Positions 10,690-22,627 of a stretch of DNA of 64,000 nucleotides are shown in pieces (positions within the stretch are counted from its first letter, which is position 1; the number at the start of each line of letters is the position of its first letter). Made by a program: the position numbers and the translations under genes. The notes under the pieces were generated by a model. That model searched no databases. It saw only the letters and a list, made by a program, of their open reading frames with translations, and had not been told where the DNA came from. The stretch is from Ctena decussata. Lineage: Eukaryota > Mollusca > Bivalvia > Lucinida > Lucinidae. The stretch covers positions 5,208,001 through 5,272,000 of the forward strand of contig OZ022511.1 of the NCBI GenBank assembly GCA_963989385.1. Reading direction: 5' to 3'.

Positions 10690-10903
10690 GGATTGAGCCG
10701 GGTAACTTCGGACATCAGGTAAATTAAGACATACCATTGCAAACAGTGAAAATCTAGATGAGACGACTCTTAATGAGCCGTCTCATCAGGATTTTTGCTA
10801 TTTGCCAAGTTATTTTCGTTGTAATTCCAAACAACTGCCATTTGAAGGAAACAATGCTTGTCGTCCGAATTTACCCGCTGTCCGAACTGACCAGACTTAA
10901 CCA
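10690..10903. mobile_element. Foldback MITE, family Q
   Basis: Left arm 'gattgagccgggtaacttcg' and right arm 'cgaatttacccgctgtccga' form an imperfect foldback around the internal palindrome 'gatgagacgactcttaatg'/'agccgtctcatc'. It is shared with block B at 22418-22627 and so predates the duplication. Confidence 0.7.
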
Positions 10904-11445
10904 TATACATTAGGACTGCAGCAGCGCAGATACTATGTGTTAGTTTATCCACTCCCATTATTATGGTATATCCTAGCAGCGATGACGCAGACAAGATTGT
11001 GCATCTGGGTAGTGTGTAATTTGTGAGTTATTGTTTTTTCGCAGCAACATACACATCTCATCGGAGAGGGTCGTGTGTTTACATTATTGGTCAAGGCACG
11101 CTTGCTCCCGGCGCGTATGAATTGGTGCTGGTAATTCGGTCAAAATGACGGGTGTACTCTGGAATAAAAATAGTAATTCTAACATTGAAAAGAGGATGGA
11201 AATGGCAATTGTGTATAATTACAGCAAATATATTCTTCTTTGTAATACAAGTCATAAAATAAGATGAGCTTCGAGAGAAACCATGTCTTCAGGTCTTTAC
11301 AAATCGTACATCGTCAGACTCAGCTGTTTTTCTTGACCCCTTGTAAACGCCTCAGTCCATTGCCGGTTCGAAAGGAAATATTTAAGCTTCTTTAGACAAT
11401 TACCCTAAATATAAAAAAATATCCAACTGCATGTGTGTGAAGTTA

Positions 11446-12315
11446 GGGACGAGTCATTTATTATCAGGTGTTGTGGGGGTGTGGGGGTACATTTTTATAT
11501 GGTTCACCATATTTTTTACTACGACCAACCCCCGCCCCCCTACCCCCCGAGTTCCACCAGAATTATTTTTCCGACCACCTCCCACCAGATAGGTGACAAA
11601 AAATTATGATCCCCCACTTCCCCCCATCCCAGCTACCCTTCAAACACACACCATATTAACTATCTTATTGGTGAGTTAATCACGGTCTGTTTATACTTTG
11701 TCTGCATTTATTGCACTTTCTCGTGCTTATGGCCATCCAGAAATCTGTTATTGAATGCTTACAAATTATAGCAGTTAATAATGTTAATTGGGCCTCTCGG
11801 TCGGGGGTCCAGGGGCGCAGCCCACAGAAGCCGTAGTAGTTTTGCTGATTAAAAGGCACTTGGAGAGTTGGTATTACAATTGCAGGCATTAAATCTAATA
11901 GAGAACAGAAGCATCTACTTAACATGATTTTTCTAGACACTTTCATACAGTTCTTCTAGTAAAACAATGAAAAGATCTGTTTTTGGATATGAAGCTTCCG
12001 AAGTTTTGTATGTCGTTTCCATAAAGTGTATTTAAGTTTTGAGTTTGAAAGAAAATGGTCTGATAAATTACGAGTTATTGAGGGGGGAGGGGATATGGGA
12101 GGCTTCGCCCCCAGTGGCTTGAGACATTTGTTTTTTAAATGAAGACTTATGAAAGAATTCTGACCCTCTCCCCAATATTCCCAATACAATATATGACCTC
12201 ACCCTCCTCCCTGCTCTGACGCTTATTGATTTCCAACCCCCCAAGTACATCACCAAAAAAAATTCCGACCCCCCCAAAATATACCCCCCACACCTTAAAA
12301 TAAATGACTCGTCCC
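11446..12315. mobile_element. 870-bp non-autonomous DNA transposon with 17-bp perfect TIRs and TTA target duplication
   Basis: Ends are GGGACGAGTCATTTATT and its exact inverse complement. TTA flanks both sides (11443-11445 and 12316-12318). Block B lacks it: 'ccaactgcat' there continues to 'tattagtacgaaaattcc'. A 3-bp TTA duplication fits the PIF/Harbinger superfamily. No DDE transposase frame is present. The interior is C/G-rich in runs ('cccgcccccctaccccccga'), and its short minus-strand frames look fortuitous. Confidence 0.88.
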
Positions 12316-12989
12316 TTATTAGTATGAAAATTCCAGCTTTGTAACAGGTATACTAAGTAGTTATCACAGAATTCCAGATAGTAGGCAAACCTTATCGGTT
12401 AAGCTACTTTCAGGAGTAATGAGATGAACTCGACAGTGTTTTAGTTCCATAGGGAAAAAATGTGCACAACTGTGTCCTTTACCGAGACCGCTATTTGCCA
12501 ATGTCTCTTAAATGGGACACCAGGCATAATTGGGTTCAGATTAGCTCTTTATAAAACTAGTCTAGTGTTATATCAAACTAAATAACATTATTTGTTTTAT
12601 TATTTGGGTCGTGTTGATACAACGATTCCTTCGAAGACAACCTTCCTAAAATAATTAGTTTCAGCTGCCTTTAATTTCATTCAAAGGTGCACATGGATGT
12701 GCAACAGCAACGCATAGTGACAGCTTCTGGAACACATGCTTAATCATTGCTGACAGCTGATGTCGGAACTGTCACAAATGTTGCATCTGCTCTGCACTTT
12801 GTCTTGGAATAATGCATTTAAATATCTCAGCAACCCGCAGAATAAATAGAGTCATTCTATTGAAGTATTGTACTTTTCTATATTTGGTGTTTTGTTTTAA
12901 TTAAAAAGATAGGCACTGATCAGGAAGAAATACAATCAGATCTCATATCCCGCTATCGCAACCAAAAGAGAAATAGAAAAGGTTAAGGT

Positions 12990-13370
12990 TTCCCATAGCC
13001 AAGTGGCCATAGTGGCAGTGGGGATTAGATGTATACTGTGTCTTGGGCAAAGCGTATTGAAGTCAGAACCCATCCCTCTCCTGTCGCTGCCTTATCCTTT
13101 CCTGATTCGAAGAAGGTACCCATTTACTGCTGGGTTGACAGCCAGAGAGAGTAAGCCGGTCGCACGATAGCCCAACCCGGATTCGAATGAACTTTTTAAG
13201 GTTTTGATTTTAGGAGTATTGAGATGAATCCACCCGTTTTTTTGTTGTTGTTTGTTTTAATTTATTTTAATTCTTATTTATTTATTTATTTATTTATTCG
13301 GTTTCATATCCCGAGCCCGGGCCCTTCTGCACTATGACCGAGCGTCTCTTACCACTCGACCATGGAGCTA
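12990..13370 (-). mobile_element. tRNA-derived SINE, interrupted copy (block A)
   Basis: Read on the minus strand, 13366-13340 gives a tRNA-like head 'ccatggtcgagtggtaagag' resembling the D-arm/A-box of a Ser/Leu-type tRNA. The SINE body ('ggcttactctctctggctg', 'cagcagtaaatgggtacc', 'ggccacttggctatggg') lies at 13190-12990. A stretch with TTTA repeats separates the two. Block B (24035-24306) holds the uninterrupted version. Confidence 0.6.
13262..13297. repeat. TTTA-type microsatellite
   Basis: About eight 'attt' repeats lie inside the interrupted SINE of block A. They are not seen at the matching point in block B. Confidence 0.9.
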
Positions 13371-13722
13371 TCCAAGAGAAATTAAGACATAAACAATACT
13401 TGGTGTTTAAATTTCCTTTGAAAAGGTATGTTTTAACACCAAGCATTCTTTATCCGGAAATCATTTGTGCTTTCATATATATTCCGAGGCCCGATTGTCT
13501 AGTTAAACCTTCTCGGCTCAGGTGTTGACGCTCTGTTTTTTTTTTTTATTCATTTACTTTTTCTAAAGCGTCAACTTTTATACACAGATTTGATTCTATG
13601 TTTAGGCTGTGGTAGCATGATAGGGGTCAAATTATTAAAAAAAATGTTCCAGCCTTTAAAATGATAGCTACCGACGGATACTTAACATACCGTACATGTA
13701 ACTAAAATAAAGATATCAAATA

Positions 13723-13929
13723 TAGTCAACTCCCGATCTCTCGATCAATGATTTGTCAAAATATATTCTCAAATCAAAGAATATATCTCCTATTTTTATT
13801 TACATTCCATTCCTTTTATCTCAAACTATTGATGTATCAAAGTAAATTTTCTGGGGCCAGAAAATTTACTTTGAGACATCAGTAGTTTGTGAAGAATTTT
13901 GACTTTGAGATATCGAGAGTTGACTGTAT
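13723..13929. mobile_element. Foldback MITE with AGTCAACTC ends (mariner-like)
   Basis: Arms 'agtcaactc..gatctctcga' and 'tatcgagagttgactgta' are inverted. A second inverted pair sits inside ('aaagtaaattttctgg'/'ccagaaaatttactttgag'). The element is shared with block B at 26508-26697. The CAGTCAACTC-type end and adjacent TA recall Tc1/mariner MITEs, but the superfamily is an inference. Confidence 0.7.
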
Positions 13930-13984
13930 ATCGTGTAGTGTCACGTATGTTTGCCTAACGACTTTGCAAGGTTGCGGGATAGAC

Positions 13985-14156
13985 AAATTTAAAGAGTAAC
14001 TACACCTCAGGAACTGATTGTATCAGATCCCAAACCCTATCCCCAACATCAAAGGGAAAGATTGACAAAGACAAACCAATAAACAATAAATTACAAGCGA
14101 TAAGCCGAGTCAGCAGCTCTTTCCCAAATAGGTGGCAACTCAGCTATCTTTACTGT
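13985..14156 (+). mobile_element. SINE-like family S fragment, block A-specific
   Basis: Runs from 'aaatttaaagagtaactacac' to 'ggtggcaactcagctatc', matching 62027-62280 and the inverse of 9893-10317. Block B at 26752 reads 'aatagacaagactattttt' across the site. The copy lacks the distal half of the family. Confidence 0.8.
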
Positions 14157-15553
14157 ATTTTGGTACATGTATATGTTCATGTAACACATGTTATAATACC
14201 GGTTATGAAGCGTATCAAATGTTTCTGAAAGCGTCAATAGAAGAATGCCTGCACATTCATTAAAATTTACTCAAATTTCATTTCACCTGGATTTTGTTAG
14301 AATCAGAATGAGTTTTCCTTACTTTCAAACATTGCGATTAAGACAGTAACGGGCAAAAGGGACTTTTACCTCACAACAGCGAATATTTTCCAATTTACCC
14401 TCCAAACACATGGCTTAATTACAGTAGTTCTCTGAAAAGAACAGTTTCTTATATAAGGATAAATGGGCTTCTTTAAGTTATTTAAAGATTGCAATTAGCC
14501 GCCTTCGCACTCTTTTCTAATAATCAACACTGCAAATTTAACGTGATTAAAATAAATTGTCCGATTTTGCAAATGGCATCTGAACTATTCTTCATTTAGG
14601 GACTGAGTATTTCTGGTGCGTCTGGCAGAATTTACGACATAGAATTTCAAAGTCTGAACGACAGCGGTTACCCTATAAAGATAACTCGGATTAACCTGCG
14701 ACGCCTGATATCATAGTTTCCAGACTCGATTGATCATATAATATGCATAGTATCAACGTAAGTGAGCCCTTTAGGTTAATGAAGCACTTGAAGCAAGTAT
14801 TTAAATTTTCACTCTTCGGAATTGGGTTCAATTCTCAAAGAAAGGATGCCATGCTCCTCTCAAATACTAAATGACATGTTGTCTGAAATTCATACAACGG
14901 AAAAGTGTTATTTCTCAAACCTATTAATTTGTTCTTAGTTTTAGTGCCTTATCAATAAACTATGGTCGCTTCTGAATGCAAGGAACTTTTCTCACAATTC
15001 AAATAACTAATAGATGACTATGCATATTGATAATTTCGTTGACGTCCACGTCAATCTCAGTTATTTCATGAACAATTAACACTTTGCATCTGTTTCAAAT
15101 AAATCTACCAATCATATGCATAACTAAACCAGAGTATCTGTCTATTCCTGTAAGCCTTAAGTCGCGTATAAACGCGTTGAAACTATTTGTATGATTGCGT
15201 CAGCGTCACTTTCAATACTCAGCATTCAATCCCATAGATACAAAGGGTAATAATTTCATTGTCTATGTGACAGACTTAAATTCCGTAGGTGCCATTTGCA
15301 AAGCCCGGTGATTAATTTGTGGTCACTCTTTTCTGACAGAACGGGGTATAGACATTGTTGCAAGTCCGGGAGTCTAGGAGTCTACTATGATTAGACGAAA
15401 GAGAAACGACGAAGTGAAAATTTGCACAGTTATACTGGTTTTCCATGGAACACATTTCATCCACGAAAATCTTTCACATTTCCAGTGTACGTCGACAAAA
15501 CAGCGCTGATTTGTTTATTTCACTGTTTGCCATTTCATTTGCATACATGTAAT
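14157..15553. other. Duplicated non-coding sequence without a gene
   Basis: Collinear with 26760-28385 of block B, apart from the B-specific foldback at 27311. The strongest paralogy is around 14380-14560 ('ccaatttaccctccaaacac', 'ggataaatgggcttctt'). No frame stays open in both copies, which argues against coding function. Confidence 0.55.
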
Positions 15554-15794
15554 TGAGCCGTGACATGAAGAATAGAAAAGGAGGGAATGTTCGCCTAGTG
15601 CAAACTCAGATCAGCCTGGGCATCCTAACAGACTTTTCTGAGCCATCGCTGTCGGCAGGAAGGTAGCGTATACCCTCAGGCACCATTAAAGAGCACAGCA
15701 AAAACTCTGATTCGGCCTGGGCGGATGACAAGCCTGCGCTGAGTTTCCACTGGGCGCACATGCCACTTTGTTGGTATTCTCGTGGCGCCGCTCA
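15554..15794 (+). mobile_element. Palindromic MITE, family P
   Basis: Ends TGAGCCGTGACATGA and GGCGCCGCTCA flank a diverged family body. Block B has a copy at the same paralogous position (28386-28624), so this insertion is older than the duplication. That fits its higher divergence from family consensus. Confidence 0.8.
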
Positions 15795-16110
15795 ATTTCT
15801 TAAGCATTACTGCAATGTAAAACCAGACTGTGTCATATCTAGGACAATTTGGGTAAGTTTTAGGTGTCCTCGTTTTTGAATTTTACGGAAATCCTTTCCA
15901 GATCTATCGCACAATATTCCTTTCAAAGAACTTAAGCCGAAGTGCCGTTACGGTATAAACTCCTATCTGCATAATATTATGCTCGCAGCCAATCATTTGT
16001 CAGTTGGAATAAATCAATGAACAACCTTAAAATTTAACGACGTGTATTTTTGCTCAAATGGACAAAAGAAAGATGTCATATAAGTGTCGTATTTCCTGGC
16101 AAAATACACC

Positions 16111-16846
16111 CAAATATAACCTTAAAAGTGTTGCAGTTCCAACACAACATCAACAACTAAGCCAGCAACAATTACTTAATTTCGTCTTCCATTTCTGTGT
16201 CATGTTATTTTCTTGGTTTTATATTTTACATGAGCGACATAACAGGCGAAATGTTCTTTGGCAAAAGCGATTTTGGATCGAAATATCTAAATTTATTACG
16301 ACATGGTTTATAGGCCAACAATCAAATAAAACTGAAAGAGGGAAGAGAAAGCGAAAGTAAGCTCTTTACATCAGAGTCCCGGATGTATTTATATTGCCCA
16401 TTGAAGTTCTTAAAATGTAGGTCAGTAAGGTGTTATTCATTGAAGGGTTAGATGTCCTTCGGACACAAGGCCCGAATAGCCCGACGTATGTTTATGAGGC
16501 ACAACAGAATCCAGGGCGAGGGTGATGCGCATGCTAAACTGATTCAATCCCCATAGTATTTTCTATCATACATCTGTTGCATCACCTGATAGCAGGGGTA
16601 TGATAACATGATGTGATATCATGTCACTGTAGATCTGCGCATGCCTTTAGAAACGACCTCTGAAGACGATTGGCTATATATTGGCGTTAGCCCTGAAAAA
16701 AAGTTCGAATGCTAAAATGACGTCACCGACTTACGTCATAACGCATTCACGATGTCAGCAAGTTCCAACAAAACTGTGTTTGCTTTTCTTTTGTTTGACG
16801 CTCTTTACACTTTGAAATATTCGAATGATGCATGATAAAAAGAGAA
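16111..16846. other. Spacer between blocks, no gene recognised
   Basis: The paralogy with block B ends near 16110. A 100-codon frame at 16058-16360 straddles this edge; it is lysine-rich at its end, lacks recognisable motifs and is not conserved in block B. Nothing else is recognisable. Confidence 0.5.
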
Positions 16847-16981
16847 CCATGTAAGTGTCTTTAGATATCAAGTTTATCATGCTCGACCAGAAACCCGTCA
16901 GACTAGCTCGGCAAGCCTCGCCATTCCTAAGCTGTTTCAGGTCTCGCCTGATAAACTTGATATCAAAAGACACTAACATGG
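16847..16981. mobile_element. Foldback MITE of 135 bp
   Basis: Arms 'ccatgtaagtgtctttagat' and 'tatcaaaagacactaacatgg' are inverted over about 33 bp, continuing through 'atcaagtttatca'/'tgataaacttgat'. The loop is about 70 bp. There is no coding capacity. No second copy is seen in the window. Confidence 0.75.
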
Positions 16982-17260
16982 TATTCCCTATTCAATCTCC
17001 CTAGTATTTCATTATTGACCTTTCCAATACTTGTGTTGTTTTTTATCATTTGTCATTGTTTGTCTGCTTTCCATATATTCTATTGGGTTTCTGTACATCA
17101 TGTAGAATACCGGTGTGGTATCTGCTTGGAAGGAGCTGACCTCTTGCTTTTTTGCGTGTCTTGTTATGGTCTGTATGTCGCTTTAATCGTTTTCCTGTTC
17201 CATTTGGTCTTTAAAAATTTTAGTCGGTTCTAAACTATTGCTTTCTTGTCTTCTTTTACT
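16982..17260 (-). mobile_element. Degenerate SINE-like family S copy
   Basis: On the plus strand it shows weak reversed-family landmarks in the right order: 'ccctagtatttcattattgacc', 'ggaaggagctgacctcttgc', 'ttttagtcggttctaaac'. It is heavily diverged, and several of the family's segments cannot be traced. Confidence 0.4.
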
Positions 17261-17952
17261 GTATAGTTTGTCATGCTAACAACAATGTGATCAGACCAGG
17301 TTGAATCGCATATTCCCTGTTCATCCTGCTGTAGGGTTCAATTACGTGCGATGCCGATTATGCATTTTCCTGTTTCAATGTTTTGTTTTCTTTCGTTTAA
17401 TTGCTTTCTTGCCTGCATGTGTTTGCCGATAATATTTTGTTACAACAGGCAGTACAGTTACGAGATTAAGTACAGAGAAATATTAATACAGAGACACATT
17501 TTATTATTCGTTTACATTCTATCAAGCGATTGTTCTGACATCATTGTATATTGCAGCAGACTAATTGGTGAGGGCTGAAATGAGTGAGTAGACTCGGGTT
17601 TTACGCCCAACCAACAACGAGGTCATATGGAGACAGGACCTCGGTTTAAAGTCTTATCTTCAGGAAATGAACCTTATAAGCAATGCGCTATCGTTCAGAT
17701 GCTATTCGCTTAGTGTATGTATATATTATTGTGATTGCTGTTTATATGAATAAATATTGTTTAAACCAAAAATCTCATCTGAAAGACCTGATCTTGCGGT
17801 CCCTATATTAATAGTCCAGCGCGTTATCCACCATGCTACCGCCGCTCATATTAAACGAGGCCTCAAGTCATGTGCCTTGTAGACACTTAACACTTAAATT
17901 AGCCTGCCAAACTGCACAAACATAATGTTTCGTCTTTGATTCACAAATTATG
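17261..17952. other. No gene recognised
   Basis: AT-rich spacer sequence. A patch at 17780-17860 ('ttgcggtccctatatta', 'gcgttatccaccatgctacc') recalls worn-down tRNA-derived SINE sequence, but it is too decayed to call. Confidence 0.4.
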
Positions 17953-17954
17953 TA

Positions 17955-18859
17955 CGAGGGGCATTCGGAAAGTTATGCAAATAATGAAATTTCTCGGTAA
18001 CCAACATAAAGACAGAACTTCTGAGAGCTAAAACAGATAAAGCTATGATATGCCAAGACAAGTCTGCTAACACGGTATAGCTGTTTTAAAGGATTCATTT
18101 TTAACTTCTTTGAAAGAGGTATACCCTAATTGTACTTATGAATTTTTCTTTAGTAGGCCGTAATTCATATATGAATCGGTTTTTTATTTTGTCTTTGCAA
18201 TTTAAATACAATGTCAAGGCAATGTTGTCCTGTAAATATCCCGGAAATTATGTTTAATATTAGTTTCAACACTGTCCCGTGAATATGAATTATCCGTATT
18301 TTATGTAGCTGCAAAATATCCCTTTCTACTAGAGCTATAATGAATTGTAATGAAAACAAATGTGTTAACATTCAAAATTTTGTCAGCAAGAGCATTTACA
18401 TTGATCAATGTAACCCTGTCAATAAATTCAAATTAATGCAAAAAATAAAGCCTTCACAATCTTTCAAAAATGACGTTGACGTCGATTTCAATAACGTCAT
18501 AAGAAATGCGCATTGCTATGCAAGGAATAACTCGATTACAGTTGCCACCCTTCTAGCTTTTGTATGGATATTGTAGGCAACGATGGAAAAGCAATTGACA
18601 AAGATTACTCTGGTATTTACAATGATATTAGACTTGAATGCCTAACACTGAAAAGATTTTACATATGAAATCAGCCCAGTGGTATGACTGGACCCTAATA
18701 AAGTGCGGTTTAAGTCAATGAGAAAAAGTATCTTTATTTACTGTTTGGTATCATTGTAAAGACATAATGTAATGCTTTTAGCACATGCATATCATTTGTA
18801 CCTAGCATGCCCGTAAGCACAGTTATGAGACCTTTGCAAAACCTTCCGAACGCCCCTCG
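17955..18859. mobile_element. Mariner-like non-autonomous element, 905 bp, TA target duplication
   Basis: Ends CGAGGGGCATTCGGAA and the inverse of TTCCGAACGCCCCTCG form terminal inverted repeats that continue imperfectly for about 28 bp. TA flanks both sides (17953-17954 and 18860-18861). The CGAGGGGC start and TA duplication are typical of mariner-family transposons. The interior has no recognisable DDD transposase, only short frames, so this is a deletion derivative or MITE. It lies in the spacer between blocks A and B. Confidence 0.85.
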
Positions 18860-19456
18860 TATGCGAAGTGGAAAAATATGGGAATTGTCTGTTGATTTGT
18901 TCAGATCGGTTTTCAGGCGACTCTAATCAGTCTTAAATTGCCAACAGAGAGTAAAAAGCAGTGTTGGTCCTGCTTAATGTGGTTTCTGCCGTCTGATCTG
19001 AAGCCACAAAGTACGTGCATCCAAATGGTAAGTATTCTCTTGAGGATTCAAAGGCATCATGTTTTCTCTGGAATGAGACAGCAGATAACAGAGGATGTTT
19101 TATGATTGTAGCTTGCCTTTTTCTGTAAGTCTTTAGAATTGACTGTTGATTTGTTTTGTCTATTTGATTTTAGGAGTAGACACATTATTGTTTAGGACAG
19201 ACAGAGCATTGAAACAGAATAAATATAAAGACAGATTAGAACAAATTTAGATGTAGACACATTATTGTTTAGAACAGGCAGCCTATCAAATGGAATAAAT
19301 TGAAGGATAGGACAGCGGTGGAGAAACCTCAGTTAATTTCATTTTATCTACGTTGTTTATCAGTGTCGTTGTGCATCGTAATTTAGAGATCGAGACACTC
19401 TAAGCCATGTAAATTGCTCCACTCTCAAAGGACAGTCAGTTACAGACAAAAGTAAA

Positions 19457-19821
19457 AGTAAAAAGTATGCAAAGACCAGGAACTGAAACAATCAAAATCC
19501 AAATCCAGCCCTCAAACCATATTTGGAAACAACTAAGATTACAAATAATCAAGATACAGAGAACATATGGCCAACCGAGTGAGCAGCTTGTTCCCAAAAG
19601 GTGGCCACTCAGCAACCCAAACCGAACCAAAAATAATAAGAACAAACATAAGGTAAAACATCACAGAAACTCTGACACCAAAAACGGGCAACAGAGAACC
19701 ACAACAGAACTACCGCCCTGGAACGGTCAGTAATGAATTACTGGGGGGCTTAAATCGATTTTACAGGCCCAACCTCACCCTCAGTTTCTGAAGTGGTACA
19801 AAACATTTAGTTGGTTGTTCA
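19457..19821 (+). mobile_element. SINE-like family S copy, block B-specific
   Basis: This is the single-body version of the element triplicated at 6310-6882, in the opposite orientation. It runs from 'aaaaagtatgcaaagaccag' through 'accgagtgagcagcttg' to 'acatttagttggttg'. Block A at 7888 reads 'agtaaaacctttcaagcc' without it, so this is a post-duplication insertion. Confidence 0.85.
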
Positions 19822-20066
19822 AGCCAAATTTAAAAGGCAAATCATCAATGAAAATAAAGTATATTTTAGCCTTTTGTTTAACGGTCAAATAATGCTTTTG
19901 TTCTTAGAGTTTATACTCACAATGTTGCTATTGTTTTACCTTTTAGTGTCCTCAAATAAAATGCTCACATTGGTATTCAAATGACATCATATGCTTGAAG
20001 ATTTTTTGTATATGTTTTATTTTTATTCTTCTTTTATTAAATATATCAGAAAACCCAGATAAGGTA

Positions 20067-20494
20067 GAGTCGGGTAAGTTCGGGAGGCGGGTAAATTCAG
20101 ACATACCATTGCAAACAGTATAAAAATCCAGATGAGACGGCTCATAATGTCTTAAATTCGGGTAAATTCGGACAGCGGGTAAATTTGGACAGTGACATTG
20201 TTTCCTTTATATGTCAGTTGTTTGGAATTAAAACAAAATTAACTGAGCAAACAATTAGCTATACTCGTAGGAATACAGCTAGGGTCGAGTCAGGTAACTT
20301 CAGACAGCGGGTAAATTCGGACATACCATTGCAAACAGTGAAAATCCAGATGAATGGCTCATAATGGATCGTCTCATCAGGCTTTTATTGTTTTCCCGGT
20401 TAATTTTATTTTAATTGCAAACAACTGACACATAAAAGAACCGATATCACTGTCCGAATTTACCCGCTGTCCGAATTTACCCGACTTTACCCTA
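20067..20494. mobile_element. Foldback MITE, family Q, compound copy (block B)
   Basis: Paralogue of 8134-8562 with the same nested arm arrangement. The right arm here keeps 'gaatttacccgactttacc', closer to the apparent family consensus. Confidence 0.75.
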
Positions 20495-21031
20495 ATCAGG
20501 ACAAATTCAAAAACTTTATTATGTTTTGTTTCCCTCTAATCTCAGTAGGGATGGTGGCCACTTCTTAAAAAAGAATTTGTTCCTCTATGAGCAAATTCGT
20601 TTCTTTAAGAGTACATCCCATTTCAAAGGGCCACCTTATCTCGAGAAGCAAATTGGAATTGATGCAAGTTTATATAACATTATTTTCTGAAAAGACACAG
20701 GGGGACGGGCCGTCCATTAGGATTAATACGGCATAAAACAATATAAAAGTACTGAAACGAAACAAGACGAGGGCTCAAAGGCAAAAACAACACTTAAGCG
20801 CCGAAGCAAATGAAGCCCAACAGTTTACTCCCGCTGGGACTAAGGTGGCCGATCATGGACCACTTGCGTCATTTGTTAGTGTTTACACATTTTCCCATAT
20901 TTCGTTATCTCATGTATATATCTACCCCACATAAAATACATTGGTATGAGATTGCGTTGTCGTTGCTGCATGTGACTTCCACCTGATTTTATCACAGAAC
21001 ACCAGTTGCATGTAGTAGGCTATGTAAGCCT

Positions 21032-21311
21032 TTTATCATATGATGTCGCATCTGAGAGTGTAATAAAGCAATGCATTAAAAACGATAATCCACTAGTGGA
21101 TTAAATATGCAATTTACGTCGTAACGTTATACGTTGACGTCCATTATTTAACGCCGCGTTTTCTAATGCGATTTTAGTGTCATATGATAAATAGAATCTT
21201 GCATTCGTGCTCCTGTATTACTGAATTTATTAAACTCGTTGGGGAAAACGATAAGATGCTCGGCATAGCCTCGCATCTTATCTTTTTCCCCAACTCGTTT
21301 AATAAATTCAA
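21032..21311. mobile_element. Two adjacent foldbacks, block B-specific
   Basis: The first foldback (21032-21191) has arms TTTATCATATGA and TCATATGATAAA. The second (21222-21311) has arms of about 40 bp, 'ctgaatttattaaactcg' and 'cgagtttaataaattcag' inverted, with 'gataagatgc' near the loop. Block A lacks the whole stretch. A partial second copy of the pair is at 54831-55131. Confidence 0.75.
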
Positions 21312-21709
21312 TAATACATGAGTACTCATGTAAGATCCTCTATATAATTACCAAATTTAAAGTAGTGAAGAGACTTATTATGCTACATTGCCTACTTGTG
21401 AATTTCGTAACTTCCAGCTAAAACTCTTCAAGTTTAATGTCAGACAATTTAAATCCAATGTCAAATTTTGATTGCTATCCTTTTATAGCTAGGCTATATT
21501 TTTACGCTTCATTTGAACGTTATTAGTGGCTTGGCATTGCTTCTTAAAGACTATCAGACACTTCTTATTTTGGACTCAAGGCTATGATTCGTAACGTCTG
21601 ATTCAACTTTTAAGGTATGAAATAATTAATATAAGGCTTGCCAATGATATTTGTGCTTACTGCATTGTCACTGAGTTCTCAGCTTTTTTATTATCTTTTT
21701 TTATTACCT

Positions 21710-21944
21710 GCATACGGAGTTTATGTTTCTCAGCTCGTCCAATATGCTAGAGCCGGTTTCTAATATCATGATTTTGTTGAAAGAGGGAGGCTGCTCACCC
21801 GTAAACTGTTGGCACAGGGTTATCAGAAAGTAAAGCTTGTGTCGACAGATAAAGTCATATGAGAGACACCATGACCTCGTTGATCCCTCCAATGTGGCCG
21901 TTTCTAAACTAATTTCCGATTTGATGGCCTCAGCCTAAGCTTAG
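21710..21944 (+). pseudogene. Reverse-transcriptase-type retroelement C-terminal remnant, block B copy
   Basis: The most complete of three copies. The frame from 21710 reads AYGVYVSQLVQYARAGF, a stop, then YHDFVERGRLLTRKLL, then AQGYQKVKLVST. After that a deletion shifts the frame before VAVSKLISD. The YGVYVSQLVRYAR-type motif is, from memory, typical of the C-terminal tail of a widespread invertebrate retroelement RT. It is 5'-truncated and non-functional. Confidence 0.55.
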
Positions 21945-22417
21945 TTAAGCTTTCAAATACCGAACTTTCTTTTTCACTGACTTTTCCTACTGAAACTAAG
22001 ACATGGCGGGTGTATTATAATAGGCAGGTGATGTTTACTACTCGCGAGCACCTGCTCACACCTCAATTTCGGGGTCCATATCTGTGTATCCTAAATATTC
22101 CGAAATTGTCAACGTTAAAAGGACTTACGAGTTCAGACTTATGATTTGGGTACTTTGACACTTTCACTTATAGTTCTTATCATTCATGGGTAATATCTAA
22201 ACGACGAGTCACTGCTCTGTTCGGAGCATCCATGCTTTAGAATACTTACTTGTCATTTGGCATCTACATCAGAATTTTGAGACTATCTACTCAGATAAGC
22301 ATTGCTTGTGATTGTTCCAAGGAAAATGGTGCTTTAAATAATATCGGTTTTATAAATTTAAAGTTTTCTTACGCTCATACAGCCTCCCGTTTAACAATTT
22401 CTGCATTAGATACAATA

Positions 22418-22627
22418 GGATTGAGTCGGGTAACCTCGGACAGCAAGTAAATAAAGACATATCATTGCAAACAGTAAAAATCTAGATGAGCCGACCCAGT
22501 AAGAGCCATCTCATCAGGATGTTTGCTGTTTGCCAAGTTATTTTTGTTGTTATTCCAAACAACTGCCATTTGAAGTAAACAATGCATGTCCGAATTTACC
22601 CGCTGTCCGAATTTACCCGACTTTACT
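22418..22627. mobile_element. Foldback MITE, family Q (block B)
   Basis: Paralogue of 10690-10903. Arms 'gattgagtcgggtaac' and 'cgaatttacccgacttta' are inverted around 'gatgagccgac'/'agccatctcatc'. Confidence 0.7.

Larger units (their letters stand above)
7160..16110 (+). repeat. Segmental duplication block A (paralogue of block B)
   Basis: Collinear by eye with 18985-32218 in direct orientation. Examples are 'gaagccaca.agtacgtgcatcc' at the left edge and 'gacgtgtatttt...ataagtgtcgta' at the right edge. Divergence is moderate (substitutions plus small indels). Block A carries insertions absent from B: a palindromic MITE at 7224, SINE copies at 9893, 10563 and 13985, and a TTA-flanked element at 11446. 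It contains no supported host gene. Edges are approximate. Confidence 0.85.
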
